Shown: positions 1-9,700 of the stretch, piece after piece
How positions within the stretch are numbered: the stretch's first letter is position 1
Layout: the number at the start of each line of letters is the position of its first letter
NCBI GenBank assembly: GCA_030447595.1
Contig: JAUJON010000028.1
Span: forward strand, 1 to 32,708
DNA length: 32,708 nt
From: Thermosynechococcaceae cyanobacterium YX3bin19
GTDB taxonomy: Bacteria; Cyanobacteriota; Cyanobacteriia; Thermosynechococcales; Thermosynechococcaceae
Direction of reading: 5' to 3'
The notes under the pieces: generated by a model
The model's input: the letters and a program-made list of their open reading frames with translations, nothing else
Told to the model about the DNA's origin: nothing
The model's database searches: none
Position numbers and translations under genes: made by a program

Positions 1-2
1 AA

Positions 3-989
3 CAAGCCCAGTTACAAAAGACTGAGGATGCCGCGGCGATCGCCAAAAATCAGGAGGCTTTGCAAAAAACCTACCTGGCGATCGCCGAGCTGTACGAGCG
101 AACCGGCCTTACAGGAGAAAATCTCAAAGATGCCCTGGCCCAACCTACCGCTCCCGGCTCCCCTAGCTGGAGTGTGGTGGTTCGCTTTGACGCCAAGGGC
201 GGGGAAATGTTTGCAGATCTGACGAAAAAGATTGCTGGCACAGGCCGCACCATTGGGATATTTCTCGATCAAAAGCTGATTAGTGCGCCTACCGTCCAAG
301 TCCAGTATGCCGAGACGGGCATCGCCGGAGGCAGCGCCGAGATTACCGGACGCTTTACTGCCCAATCCGCCAACGATCTGGCCGTGCAGCTGCGAGGGGG
401 TGCCCTCCCGGTCCCCGTGAGTGTGGTTGAGAATCGTACGGTGGGGGCAACCTTGGGTAAGGATAGTATCCGGCGCAGTATTTATGCTGGAGTTGGGGGC
501 TTGATTCTGGTTTTGATCTTTATGGTGGCCTACTACCGTCTGCCGGGTTTGATTGCAGACTTGGCGCTCACTCTCTACGCCCTGCTGACCTTTGCCATTT
601 TCGTGCTGCTAGGTGTGACGCTGACTTTGCCGGGTATTGCTGGATTTATTCTCAGCATTGGGATGGCGGTTGACGCCAATGTGCTGATTTTTGAGCGAAC
701 TCGCGAAGAACTGCGAGGCGGGAAAACTCTCTATCGTTCAGTGGAGTCGGGTTTCTTCCGAGCCTTCTCGAGTATCTTAGATAGCAATGTCACTACCCTG
801 ATTGTCTGCGCTGCACTATTTTGGTTGGGGGCAGGGCTGGTGCGAGGGTTTGCCGTCACCCTAGCGATTGGCATCTGTGTCAGTATGTTTACGGCAATCA
901 CCTGTAGCCGCACTTTACTGCTGTTTGCCCTGAGTTTTCCCAAGCTGCGTAAACCTAAACTGTTTTGTCCCATGGAGGTGGCGCGATGA
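3..989 (+). CDS. secD: Protein translocase subunit SecD (5' end outside window)
   Basis: SecD is the larger membrane subunit of SecDF, which helps the SecYEG channel release exported proteins on the far side of the membrane using the proton gradient. The reading frame is open to the left edge, so 328 C-terminal residues are present and the N-terminus, with the first membrane span, is missing. The periplasmic P1-type region comes first (around [19 protein letters not shown]). It is followed by the membrane bundle typical of RND-type SecD, with [18 protein letters not shown] at its entry and the signature [19 protein letters not shown]. The stop overlaps the secF start as ATGA at 986-989, indicating translational coupling. 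No frame damage is seen. Identification is secure; only the true start is unknown. Confidence 0.96.
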   Translation, partial: QAQLQKTEDAAAIAKNQEALQKTYLAIAELYERTGLTGENLKDALAQPTAPGSPSWSVVVRFDAKGGEMFADLTKKIAGTGRTIGIFLDQKLISAPTVQVQYAETGIAGGSAEITGRFTAQSANDLAVQLRGGALPVPVSVVENRTVGATLGKDSIRRSIYAGVGGLILVLIFMVAYYRLPGLIADLALTLYALLTFAIFVLLGVTLTLPGIAGFILSIGMAVDANVLIFERTREELRGGKTLYRSVESGFFRAFSSILDSNVTTLIVCAALFWLGAGLVRGFAVTLAIGICVSMFTAITCSRTLLLFALSFPKLRKPKLFCPMEVAR

Positions 990-1954
990 AGCTTAGTGTC
1001 ATCAAGCAGCGATCGCTGTGGTGGACAATTTCAGCCGTAGTAATTGTGAGTGGCCTGATTGCCATGTTGGTTTCCTGGCAACAGATTGGTGCTCCCCTGC
1101 GGCCCAGCCTGGACTTCGTCGGCGGCACTCGCTTACAGTTTGAATTGGACTGTAGCCAACCCAATAACTGCGATCGCCCAATTGACCTGGCGGTTGCCCG
1201 TGACGTGCTGGCGAAGCGGGGCCTAGGGAATAGCAGCATTCAGATCTTGGGAGACGAGCTGCACGCTATCTCTATTCGGACTGTGCCACTGGAGGTTGAG
1301 CAGCGCACCCAACTACAAACGGCCTTAAGTGAAAATATTGGTGCCTTTGCTCCAGCCAGTACCCAAATTGATACGGTGGGTCCGACAATCGGTCGGCAGC
1401 TCTTGACCTCCGGTCTGCTGGCCCTGGTGGTTTCCTTTGCGGGGATTATTGTCTACCTGAGCCTGCGCTTTCAGTTCGACTATGCCTTTTTTGCCATTGT
1501 TGCCCTGTTCCACGACGTTTTAGTGACTGTGGGTGCTTTCGCGATTCTAGGGCTGGTGCAAGGTACTGAAGTGGATAGCCTGTTTATTGTGGCGCTGCTC
1601 ACCATTGTCGGTTTTTCAGTCAACGATACAGTGGTGATCTACGACCGCATTCGAGAAAACCTCAAGCTCCACCCCGATTACTCGATCAATCAGGTAGTGG
1701 ACGAGGCGGTTAATCAAACCCTGACCCGGTCACTGAATACGACGTTGACAGTATTGTTAACGTTATCAGCGATCTTTTTGTTTGGCGGCGAAACGCTGAA
1801 AAACTTTGCTCTTGCCCTGATTATTGGGTTTGCAATGGGCGCTTACTCTAGCATCTTCATTGCCAGCACCCTATTGGCCTGGTGGCGCAACCGCCACCCA
1901 GGGGGCTCAAACCTAGCTACCACTAATAGCACTGATGTTGAGCCGATGACTTAG
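986..1954 (+). CDS. secF: Protein translocase subunit SecF
   Basis: SecF is the partner of SecD in the proton-driven accessory complex for protein export. The protein is 322 residues, normal for the family. A first membrane span near residues 12-30 is followed by the periplasmic P4-type domain with [12 protein letters not shown], then five spans carrying [19 protein letters not shown], the SecF counterpart of the SecD signature. I chose ATG 986 because it has an excellent ribosome binding site, GGAGGTG at 974-980, and overlaps the secD stop. The frame could also start 21 bases upstream at a TTG inside secD, which has no such support. secD and secF are surely co-transcribed. Confidence 0.97.
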   Translation: MKLSVIKQRSLWWTISAVVIVSGLIAMLVSWQQIGAPLRPSLDFVGGTRLQFELDCSQPNNCDRPIDLAVARDVLAKRGLGNSSIQILGDELHAISIRTVPLEVEQRTQLQTALSENIGAFAPASTQIDTVGPTIGRQLLTSGLLALVVSFAGIIVYLSLRFQFDYAFFAIVALFHDVLVTVGAFAILGLVQGTEVDSLFIVALLTIVGFSVNDTVVIYDRIRENLKLHPDYSINQVVDEAVNQTLTRSLNTTLTVLLTLSAIFLFGGETLKNFALALIIGFAMGAYSSIFIASTLLAWWRNRHPGGSNLATTNSTDVEPMT

Positions 1955-1971
1955 ATGAATGTCGCAGGGGT

Positions 1972-2415
1972 TTGAACTCATCCTACCTCAGTCCTATGGA
2001 GCAATCGCAATTACCTTCTGAGGCTAAGGGAAATATCCCCCCTGACTCAGCCTTTGCCCAAGAAATAGAAAGGCTGTATCGAATTTCCGTTTACGGTCGG
2101 TGGTTGGTAGTTATCCTGCTTTGGTTGACTGTGGGAACGCTCAGTCTTTGGTACCTGCGATCGCAAATTAGTTTGTTATTCAGTTACTTTACCTGGGCAG
2201 CTGTGCGCTACAGTGTCATCTACAACCGATTCCCGGCTGTCGGCCTGGCCTTTTGTATGGGGATGACCATTGCGGTTCTGGTCTGGCAAAGTCGCAGTAT
2301 TCTTGGGGGCAGGCCCCAACGTGAGCAACAGCGTTTGGCGCAGCAAGTGCTACAGATTCGCAAACAAGGCCCAAGCCACCCTCTCTGGAAGCTTGTGCGG
2401 CAGAACCAGTCCTAA
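1972..2415 (+). CDS. Conserved hypothetical membrane protein
   Basis: This 147-residue protein follows secF by 17 bases on the same strand and may belong to that transcript. It has a polar N-terminus, a hydrophobic span around residues 43-63 (RWLVVILLWLTVGTLSLWYL), a short amphipathic stretch, and a second span around residues 89-108 (FPAVGLAFCMGMTIAVLVW). A basic, glutamine-rich tail of about 35 residues follows. I do not recognise a named domain; the layout suggests a small inner-membrane protein with both ends in the cytoplasm. The TTG at 1972 lies only a base or so after AGGGG, too close for an ideal ribosome site, so ATG 1996 (nine codons in) is an alternative start. Confidence 0.7.
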   Translation: MNSSYLSPMEQSQLPSEAKGNIPPDSAFAQEIERLYRISVYGRWLVVILLWLTVGTLSLWYLRSQISLLFSYFTWAAVRYSVIYNRFPAVGLAFCMGMTIAVLVWQSRSILGGRPQREQQRLAQQVLQIRKQGPSHPLWKLVRQNQS

Positions 2416-2467
2416 GCAGGTATCTGAGGCGCAGCCAAACGGCTGGATCGAGTATTGTCTTAAAAAA

Positions 2468-2872
2468 TTAAGAATCGCTGGCTTCACCCAGGCGTTCAGG
2501 GTTCTCTACACCAGTCAGCCGGTTCCAGAGTTGATAACCAACCTCAGTTTTGGGAACATACCAATTATTGGGCCCGGCTGCCATATTACCCATGGCAGTA
2601 AACTCCCGCCGCTCTGGGTCTTGCAGGTCAATGTACTTTGCACCCTGCTCCAAGCGGCTGCCATGGGGCATCACAGGGATCTGTTTCAGGTCATCACTGG
2701 TATAGCCCTCCAGCCGGTCATGGAGTTCCTTAATCTCATAGGCGGTGGAGGCATCTTTCTCTGGATGTTGCCCCTCAAGACCGACATTGCGACCCGCCAT
2801 TAGCTCAGGATTTAAATCTCGCTGCCACTCGTCGGGTTGTGAGTCAGTGGGTCGCCCGGTTTTTTCAGACAT
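2468..2872 (-). CDS. Conserved cyanobacterial hypothetical protein
   Basis: A 134-residue soluble, hydrophilic protein with no signal peptide or membrane span. The motifs DLNPELMAGRNVG, SRLEQGAKYIDLQDPERREF and GNMAAGPNNWYVPKTEVGY match my recollection of a conserved cyanobacterial family of unknown function, but I cannot name a domain. The start at 2872 is well supported by AAGGAG about seven bases upstream on the minus strand. It converges with the small membrane protein ending at 2415, 52 bases away, and is probably transcribed alone. The strong polar composition (many D, E, Q, N, G, P) would suit a small stress-related or intrinsically flexible protein; that is speculation. Confidence 0.72.
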   Translation of the reverse strand: MSEKTGRPTDSQPDEWQRDLNPELMAGRNVGLEGQHPEKDASTAYEIKELHDRLEGYTSDDLKQIPVMPHGSRLEQGAKYIDLQDPERREFTAMGNMAAGPNNWYVPKTEVGYQLWNRLTGVENPERLGEASDS

Positions 2873-2988
2873 CTGGTGCTCCTTTTTCGTTCCCTCTTCT
2901 AGCCTCTTCTAGGATGATGCATTTAGGAGAACGGGATCAACGCTCCAGTGATTTTTGTTAGCCGGCTGCTCACGATCTGCTAGTGTTA

Positions 2989-3282
2989 CTAGCGGTAGGT
3001 CTGGTAAGTATCGCTGTAAAGGGACATCAGCGACTTCCAGTGCTCTTGACTAGAAATCTTTTGCTCCTCCAGCCAGTCATCTAAGACGTAGGAGAGCGCT
3101 GAGCGCGCGAGGTCCAGATTCACAAACTCCTTAGCAGCATTAATCGCTTCTGCAGCAGTTTCGTACAATAACCAATCTGTACAGACCTCGCCCTCTGGAT
3201 CATGGCATTCGCTACTCCAGTGGCCTTCTTTAGAGATTGCTAAAACCCACCAACCACAATAAAGCTCTCCTTGAATTTTCAT
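2989..3282 (-). CDS. Hypothetical protein
   Basis: A 97-residue acidic, soluble protein starting at ATG 3282. It is rich in tryptophan, with a short beta-like N-terminus (CGWWVLAISKEGHWSSECHD) that looks like a small sheet presenting aromatics. A helical section containing AAEAINAAKEFVNLDLARSAL follows. No domain is recognised and no export signal is seen. It lies 116 bases upstream of the previous minus-strand gene and could share its transcript. Its start is 187 bases from the divergent SpoIID-type gene, so that gap must contain promoters for both directions. Confidence 0.6.
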   Translation of the reverse strand: MKIQGELYCGWWVLAISKEGHWSSECHDPEGEVCTDWLLYETAAEAINAAKEFVNLDLARSALSYVLDDWLEEQKISSQEHWKSLMSLYSDTYQTYR

Positions 3283-3469
3283 AGGCTTTTCCTGAGGCGT
3301 AGCGGTACATCACATTTAGTCTGCCCACTGGTGATAGGCCGATACCTTCTAGAGCTGGCAGAAATAGGAGGTTATTGACAGCTACTGATAGACTGGGCAA
3401 GAAATATCAGGTAGTCTGAGAGCCCCGTTAACACAGAGTAGTCGGCTCGGGCTGTCATCCCAATTCCTT

Positions 3470-4567
3470 TTGGAGTCCAAACAGTTGACGATACAGAAAA
3501 TTCCTCGAACCGCTTTGCGAAAACTCTTTACCCAGAGGATTGTTCCTATTGGTGGTATAGCTTTGCTAGCATTCCTCTTGATTCGGCTCAATGCTCCAAC
3601 GACGTCCCGCCAAGAGACTAGTCAACAGCCGGAGCAGCAAGATCAGGGTACCCTCAGGGTTCCACTCGTGTCTCAGCCATTACAAGATCAGAAGCCCAGC
3701 AGCCAACCCTCTGTTAATCGCAAAGCTCAAGATAAGGCTTCTCATCGTCCTACTAACCCCGATACCCAAACAAAACAAAGTGTCCTCCAGCCGCGAACCA
3801 TAGCACCAATCCCCTTAAAGGCGGTTGACCCACCAAAAAAGTCGCCGAGCGTAAATTTGCGCGTTGCTGTTACGACCAACGCTGACTCACTTGTAATCGG
3901 TACTTCCACATCTGCAGCTGTATTAGATAGCCAAGGGCACCTGCTAGGAAAAATTGCAGCTAGTCAAGCTCAAGTGTCCCAGGCAGACGAAGCAGTGATC
4001 CGGCTTGGTGAATGGCAAGCTGCCACAGCGATTTGGATTCAGCCGACAGGGGGCGGGGCAGTCTATGTCGGTGACCGCTGGTATCGGGGTCAAGTCCAGT
4101 TAGTACTCCAGGATAATAAACTTCTGGCTGTCAATCACGTGGATCTGGACCAGTATCTCTACAGCGTTGTTGGGGGAGAAATGCCCGCTTACTGGCCCCT
4201 GGAAGCACTTAAGGCACAAGCGATCGCTGCGCGCTCCTATGCTTTGGTTCATATCCTGAGGCCAGCTCATGCCTTTTATGATTTAGGCTCTACAACTCGC
4301 TGGCAGCAGTATGAGGGTATTCGGACAGAGGCCAATACTACCCAAGCTGCGGTCAATGAGACCAAAGGATTATTGTTGTCTTACCAGGGGGGGCTGGTCG
4401 AGTCTATGTACGCTGCTACCGATGAGATTGTTACCAAGGTTTTTGGTGGCAGCGGCATGAGCCAAACTGGAGCCTATAAGCTGGCAACACAGGGCTACAA
4501 TTATCTTCATATTTTGGGCACTTACTACCCCGGCGCTGGCTTATCTCACCTTCGAGAAACTCGCTAA
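3470..4567 (+). CDS. SpoIID/LytB domain protein, membrane-anchored
   Basis: The SpoIID/LytB family includes lytic transglycosylases and amidase enhancers that act on peptidoglycan. This 365-residue protein has a basic N-terminus and one membrane span near residues 25-41 (IGGIALLAFLLIRL). A long low-complexity Q/P/S/T linker reaches to about 125, followed by the SpoIID domain. The core motif GEMPAYWPLEALKAQAIAAR contains the glutamate expected to be catalytic, and the family end motif appears as GMSQTGAYKLATQGY. The segment between SMYAATDEIV and GMSQTGA is only about ten residues, much shorter than in sporulation SpoIID. That may be a cyanobacterial variant or an internal loss. The start is TTG with no clear ribosome site and no ATG nearby, so the N-terminus is uncertain. 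It likely faces the periplasm and acts on the cell wall. Confidence 0.83.
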   Translation: MESKQLTIQKIPRTALRKLFTQRIVPIGGIALLAFLLIRLNAPTTSRQETSQQPEQQDQGTLRVPLVSQPLQDQKPSSQPSVNRKAQDKASHRPTNPDTQTKQSVLQPRTIAPIPLKAVDPPKKSPSVNLRVAVTTNADSLVIGTSTSAAVLDSQGHLLGKIAASQAQVSQADEAVIRLGEWQAATAIWIQPTGGGAVYVGDRWYRGQVQLVLQDNKLLAVNHVDLDQYLYSVVGGEMPAYWPLEALKAQAIAARSYALVHILRPAHAFYDLGSTTRWQQYEGIRTEANTTQAAVNETKGLLLSYQGGLVESMYAATDEIVTKVFGGSGMSQTGAYKLATQGYNYLHILGTYYPGAGLSHLRETR

Positions 4568-4798
4568 AAGTTTGCATTGGCGATAGGAATACCAAAACCA
4601 GCAAGGAATTTAATGCTACAACACCTACAGAAATAGCATCGCTCTGATTCATCAGCTTATTGCAAGAGACCCAGCTCACTGAGCGCTAAGATTTGCTAGC
4701 AGTGATTTCGTAACAATAGAAATTTAAGGGGCGATCAGCCAGCAGATTTAGGGTGAGAAAAGCTGGCCATATTCTGCAAAAGAAAGCTAAAAACCTAG

Positions 4799-5092
4799 TT
4801 ACTTTACTGAGGTTGCCTCTAAATCAACTGTATCCTTCTGTTCTACATGAGGTTGGTTCAGGTTCTGACGCCGGGACTGAATACGCTCGGTTAGTAGTTG
4901 TGTGACTTCAGAAACTAACAAGGTGAGAACCGCAACATCATCAAGTTGACCTATGATTGGTAAAAAGTCAGGCGCAATGTCGATTGGGCTTAGTAAATAA
5001 GCTAGAGTTCCTAAAATAAGCCACCAGCGATATTTAGGATTACGAATCGCGCCACGATACCAGCTATAAATGGATTTCGCTGAAAACCCCAT
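4799..5092 (-). CDS. DUF1232 (YkvA-type) membrane protein
   Basis: A 97-residue protein with the DUF1232 signature. The core reads YRGAIRNPKYRWWLILGTLA, then YLLSPIDIAPDFLPIIGQLDD and a hydrophobic VAVLTLLVSEV. The SPIDxxPDFxPxxGxxDD pattern defines the family, whose biochemical role is not established. One or two short membrane segments are likely, followed by a charged cytoplasmic tail (TERIQSRRQNLNQ...). It stands alone on the minus strand between two plus-strand genes, 209 bases divergent from the ExbB-type gene and 231 bases from the SpoIID-type gene, so it has its own promoter region. No damage is visible. Confidence 0.85.
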   Translation of the reverse strand: MGFSAKSIYSWYRGAIRNPKYRWWLILGTLAYLLSPIDIAPDFLPIIGQLDDVAVLTLLVSEVTQLLTERIQSRRQNLNQPHVEQKDTVDLEATSVK

Positions 5093-5300
5093 AACTTTTG
5101 TCCTCTTAAAGTGACGTTATCCTGAAAATTTAATATCGAAATTAACTTTATCTTGACAAACTTAATCCGAAAAGTTCAGGTGTGGATATCCCGCAAATTT
5201 ATGCAGAAACTTGTAACTAATCGTTAAAGCTTTAGACTTCTATAGGATGGAGCTTGTAGGCCAAGCGTACATAAAAGGAGTAAATGGTAAGGGAGAAGTA

Positions 5301-5986
5301 GTGAACATTGTAGAAGTATTCCAAAGGGGTGGCTTAGCCAGGTTGCTACTCCTGATTCATCGATATTGGCAATTGCCACTATTTTTGAGCGGTTGTGGTT
5401 TTGGAGTAATGTTCTTCGAGGGGAAAAGAAGATTGCTGAGCAGATCCTTGATGCGGCTCGCCGCAGCTGGGAGGAAGCAACTGACCTGGCTAGGCAAGCC
5501 AACAATCAACCCATTGGGCGGTTTCTTTACACGCCGCTGAGGCTGGCAAATCAGGAACCAGAAGTTTTTCGTTTGGCCTTGGAAGCCTCAGCTGACGAGG
5601 AACTTAACTCAATGCGGCGAGGCGACAAGGTTTTAGAGGCTGTCATTGCTCTGGCTCCCCTATTAGGGCTTCTGGGCACTGTTTTGGGCTTGATTAGTTC
5701 GCTGGGTTCAATTCGGCTTGGCGATCTGGGTACGGCTTCAACAGCTGGAGTCACGCTAGGTATTGGTGAAGCTTTAATCAGCACTGCCGCCGGACTTGTA
5801 ATTGCTATTACAGCCCTAGTGTTTTATCGCTTATTTCAAGCATTCTTATTCCAACAAACCAGGATGTTCCATAGGGCAGGAAATGAACTAGAGTTAACCT
5901 ACCGCCAGGCTTGGTCGCGCACAAACCAGACCCCAGGGTACTTACTCAAATCAACCACCGAGCGACCGGATTCATCGGGTTATTAA
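5301..5986 (+). CDS. MotA/TolQ/ExbB proton channel protein, frame interrupted once
   Basis: ExbB/TolQ proteins form the pentameric proton channel that, with ExbD/TolR, powers outer-membrane transport or envelope movement. The start is GTG 5301 with GGGAGA at 5291-5296. The first frame gives [18 protein letters not shown], and the rest lies in another frame beginning [15 protein letters not shown]. Adding one T at the TT of 5355-5356 joins them and gives 228 residues, normal for the family. The channel domain is clear: [20 protein letters not shown] and [20 protein letters not shown], which line the pore. The exbD-type gene starts 20 bases after the stop, so the two are an operon. I read the break as a probable sequence error because family sequence continues on both sides. 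Confidence 0.86.
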
Positions 5987-6005
5987 GATTTCATAGTATT
6001 TTGCG

Positions 6006-6599
6006 ATGAAGATTAACTTAGATTCCACTCTCCCAGAGATCCGAATTGAAATCATTCCCCTCCTTGATGTCATCTTCTGTATTCTGACCTTCTTTATCCT
6101 GGCTGCTGTAGGGTTGACGCGTCAGCAAGCCATTAATCTAGATCTCCCTAAAGCCAGTACGGGTGCACCGCAAATGCGAGAGATGCTGGTGGTCAGCGTT
6201 GATCAGGTTGGGCAGACTTACGTAGAAAAAGAGCCTGTCACCCGTGAGCAGTTAAAAGGGATTCTGCTGAACTATCGCAGATCTCAACCGGGCGGCTTGA
6301 TGGTTCTCAACGCCTCCCAGCTGGTGAGCTACAACGAAGTGATTCAGGTGCTAGATTTACTCCGCTCTGTAGGGGGCGATCGCGTTGCTCTGGCCACCCA
6401 ACCAGCGGCGGCGCCTCAAGCCGGTGAGACTCCGAGCATTCTGCCACCACCCCCTGTTACTAACCCAGGCCTTAGCAATCCGGCGCAGCCCCAGCTTCCA
6501 CTAAGTCCCGGCCAATCTGCACCAAGTCCACTCGGCCCAGCGCCGGATCAATCGGCCTCACCGTCTAGTCCGGTGCTGGGTGGGGCAGCAACACCTTAA
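6006..6599 (+). CDS. ExbD/TolR family biopolymer transport protein
   Basis: ExbD/TolR is the single-span partner of the ExbB/TolQ channel; its membrane aspartate carries the proton. The N-terminal 20 residues are cytoplasmic, then IIPLLDVIFCILTFFILAAV forms the span with the conserved Asp at residue 21. The periplasmic ExbD domain runs to about residue 135 (VSVDQVGQTYVEKEPVTREQ, YNEVIQVLDLLRSVGGDRVA). The last 60 residues are an unusual P/S/A/G-rich tail with repeated PxxP patterns, longer than in classic ExbD. Such a tail could reach into the periplasm or contact peptidoglycan, but this is inference. It directly follows the ExbB-type gene. No TonB-like gene is in the window. Confidence 0.9.
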   Translation: MKINLDSTLPEIRIEIIPLLDVIFCILTFFILAAVGLTRQQAINLDLPKASTGAPQMREMLVVSVDQVGQTYVEKEPVTREQLKGILLNYRRSQPGGLMVLNASQLVSYNEVIQVLDLLRSVGGDRVALATQPAAAPQAGETPSILPPPPVTNPGLSNPAQPQLPLSPGQSAPSPLGPAPDQSASPSSPVLGGAATP

Positions 6600-6760
6600 C
6601 TGGCAATGAAGTATTGCCATCCAACTTGGGGAGGATGTTTTGTCGCCTCGATTCAGGGATCGTGACTCACAAGCAACGTGTTTTGTAACAATAAGCAGTG
6701 GCAACTCAAGCAGTCCTTGTAAGATCTGCCGTGAACTTAAGCTTTGACGAGGGAAATACC

Positions 6761-9700
6761 ATGTTTCAGATTACAGGAGCTCTGCCTGAATTGCAGAGCA
6801 TAATATTTTGGATAGCGCAGGTAGGCGATCCAGGGATTGACACACAAGAAGAGGCATCACTTGTCTTTTCTGGTCCTAACTTTTTTATCGCCTTAATTGC
6901 CGGGGTGGTGTTGGCCTTTGCGTTTCAACTACTGTTGACCAATCTCTCGGTTGCTGCCGGGATTTCTTACCTAGGCAACTCCTCAGAGTCTGATGGCGAT
7001 CAGGGGGGAGGTAGCTTGGGAGGTACTATCCGCAAAATCGGCTTTGCCGTCGGGCTTTGGACCTTGGTGACGGTCACAATCTCTTTATTTATTGCTTGCT
7101 TTCTGGCCGTTAAGCTGAGCTTCCTGGATAACGGGGGGCTAGGGGCGATTGTTGCTTTAGTAATTTGGGCGACGTATTTCTCACTCCTCGTCTGGGTAAG
7201 TTCAACAACCGTAGGTTCTTTAATTGGTTCTGTTGTCAATACCGCAACCTCGGGGTTTCAAGCTCTAGTCGGGACAGCAACGGCAGCATTGGGAATGGGA
7301 GCGGTCAACAATCAGGTTGTTTCCACGGCAGAGGCTGCCGTTGCTGCAGTCCGCCGGGAACTCGGTTCAGGACTTGACCCGCTTAGCGTCCGGGAAACCG
7401 TTGAGGATTATTTGCAAACCCTCCGGCCTCCTGGGCTAGATATTCAGTCAATCCGGGGAGAATTTGAACGACTGCTTAACGATCCAGAACTGCGCTCACT
7501 TGCGGGGAGCGATCGCTTACGTACTATTGATCGCCAGACCTTTGTCGATTTAGTTCGCAGTCGTACGGACCTGTCGAAACAAGAAGTTGACCGGATTGTA
7601 GACCAACTGGAATCCGTTTGGCGGCAAACTCTCGGTCAGCAGCGCCGCGATCCCACTGGGGAATTGCTGGATTACCTCAAGTCTGCTCAGCCTGAGGAGT
7701 TGCGGTCTCGGGATCTCAGCTCCAAGCTTGATCAGTTAATTGCTGAAGTTCGTGCCTCCCGAGGCGCTCAACCAGAGGAAACCGCAACAAGTTCTGGCGG
7801 ACAAAGTTCTGGTGGACAAAGTTCTGGCATGCTGGCTCAGGCAGGTTCGATGCTCCTCTCGACGCTGACAAGCTCCTTAATGGGTAGAACAGACCTCTCT
7901 GACTTAGATGTAGAAACAATCTTAGATAGGTTGCAAACCCTGAGAGGTAAGGTCACAGAGCAAGTCAGCAGCGCCACCGGTGGGCAACCCTACAACACGA
8001 TTCGGGCTGATGTTGAAAATTATCTGCTGAATACACACTCCTGGGAAATGACCCCCGATAGGCTTGAGCAAGATTTTCGTGAGGTGATCTACGACCCAGC
8101 TGCTGCTCCAGGAGTGGTGCGCCAGCAGCTCGAACAGCTTAGTCGCACGGATTTTACCAACTTGCTCCAACAGCGAGGGGTGTTTACCCAGGCAGAAATT
8201 GCCAGAATTGCTGATCAAGCTGAACGAATCCGGCAGGAAGTGTTAACTACACTGCAGGCAGCGGAACTCCAAGAGGAGTCGCAACAAGTCCGGCGGCGAG
8301 TTGAACAGTACCTGCTCACAGTGAACAAGTCTCAACTCAGCCCAGAAGCGATTCAACGCGACTTTAAACCATTGCTGGAAGATGCAGACGCTGACTACAC
8401 GCAGATGAGCATTCGCTTGAGCCAGTTTGATCACGCTACCTTTAGGCAACTGCTGGAAAGCCGACAAGACCTGACACCAGAAGAAGTCGTGTTAATGGTT
8501 CGTGAGCTGGAAAACGCCCGCGATCAGGTTTTAGGTGAAGCACAGGGGGTCCAGGACCGCGCCCGAGCGGAAGCCCAAGCCCTCCAGGTTAAACTGGAGT
8601 CTTATTTACGCAATACAAATAAAGCAGAACTGAATCCTGAGGGCATCAAACGAGACCTACGAACCCTTTTAGATGATCCTCAGGCTGGGCTAGCTGCCCT
8701 GCGGACCCGATTGGCTCACTTCGATCGCGATACCTTGGTGCAACTGCTCAGCCAACGACAAGACTTAAGCGAGTCGGAAGTCAATCAAGTGATTGATCAA
8801 GTTGAGACGGTGCGCTACGACATTCTACACGCTCCACAGCTGTTAGCCAGCCAAGTGCGGGGCCAGTACGACCAGGCTACCAGCACCTTGGCTGATTACC
8901 TGCGAAACACGAACCGGGAAGAACTGAACCCAGAGGGCATTAAACGAGACCTCAATACGCTGCTCAACGATCCGAGGACGGGAACCATGGCCCTGCGCCG
9001 GCGCTTGGCGCAGGTAGACCGAGAAACCCTGGTGAAGCTACTCAGCCAGCGGCAGGACTTGAGCGAGGAGCAAGTGAATCAAATCATTGATCAGGTCCAG
9101 GAAAACATCCGCAGCGTTATCAGAGCTCCCCGGCGACTGGCGAACCGGGCTCAAGCAAGGGTACAGAGCTTTGAAGCCACTTTAGAGAGCTACTTGCGGA
9201 ATACGAATAAAGCCGAACTAAACCCAGAAGGCATCAAGCGGGACCTGCAGTTGCTACTCAACGATCCGCGAGTCGGGCTAGAGAGTTTAGTCGATCGCTT
9301 CTCACAGTTTGACCGCTCTACCTTTGTCGCCCTTTTGTCCCAGCGAGAGGATATTTCAGAGGCAGAAGCCAACCGAATTGCCGATCAAATCCTGTCCGTC
9401 CAGAGTCAGTTTGTCGAGCAAGTGCGTAATATCCAGCGACGGATTCAGTCTGTGATTGATGGCATTTTTGCTCGTATCCGCAACTACCTCAACTCTTTGG
9501 ACCGTCCTGAATTGAACTACGACGGAATTAAGCGGGATGTTCGGAAATTGTTTGATGATCCGCAAGCCGGGTTTGATGCCCTGCGTGATCGCCTGAGCTC
9601 ATTTGACCGTGATACTCTGGTTGCTGTTCTCAGCTCTCGTCAGGATATATCTGAAGCAGATGCCAACCGCATCATTGATCAAATTGAAGGAGCTCGCAGC

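Noticed and set aside
2270-2803. Plus-strand 177-codon frame overlapping two other genes
   Set aside because: It runs across the end of the small membrane protein and antisense to the conserved gene at 2468-2872; the composition is shadow-like.
5153-5190. TTGACA upstream of the ExbB-type gene
   Set aside because: No -10 match at a usual distance; the nearest GATATC is 26 bases away.
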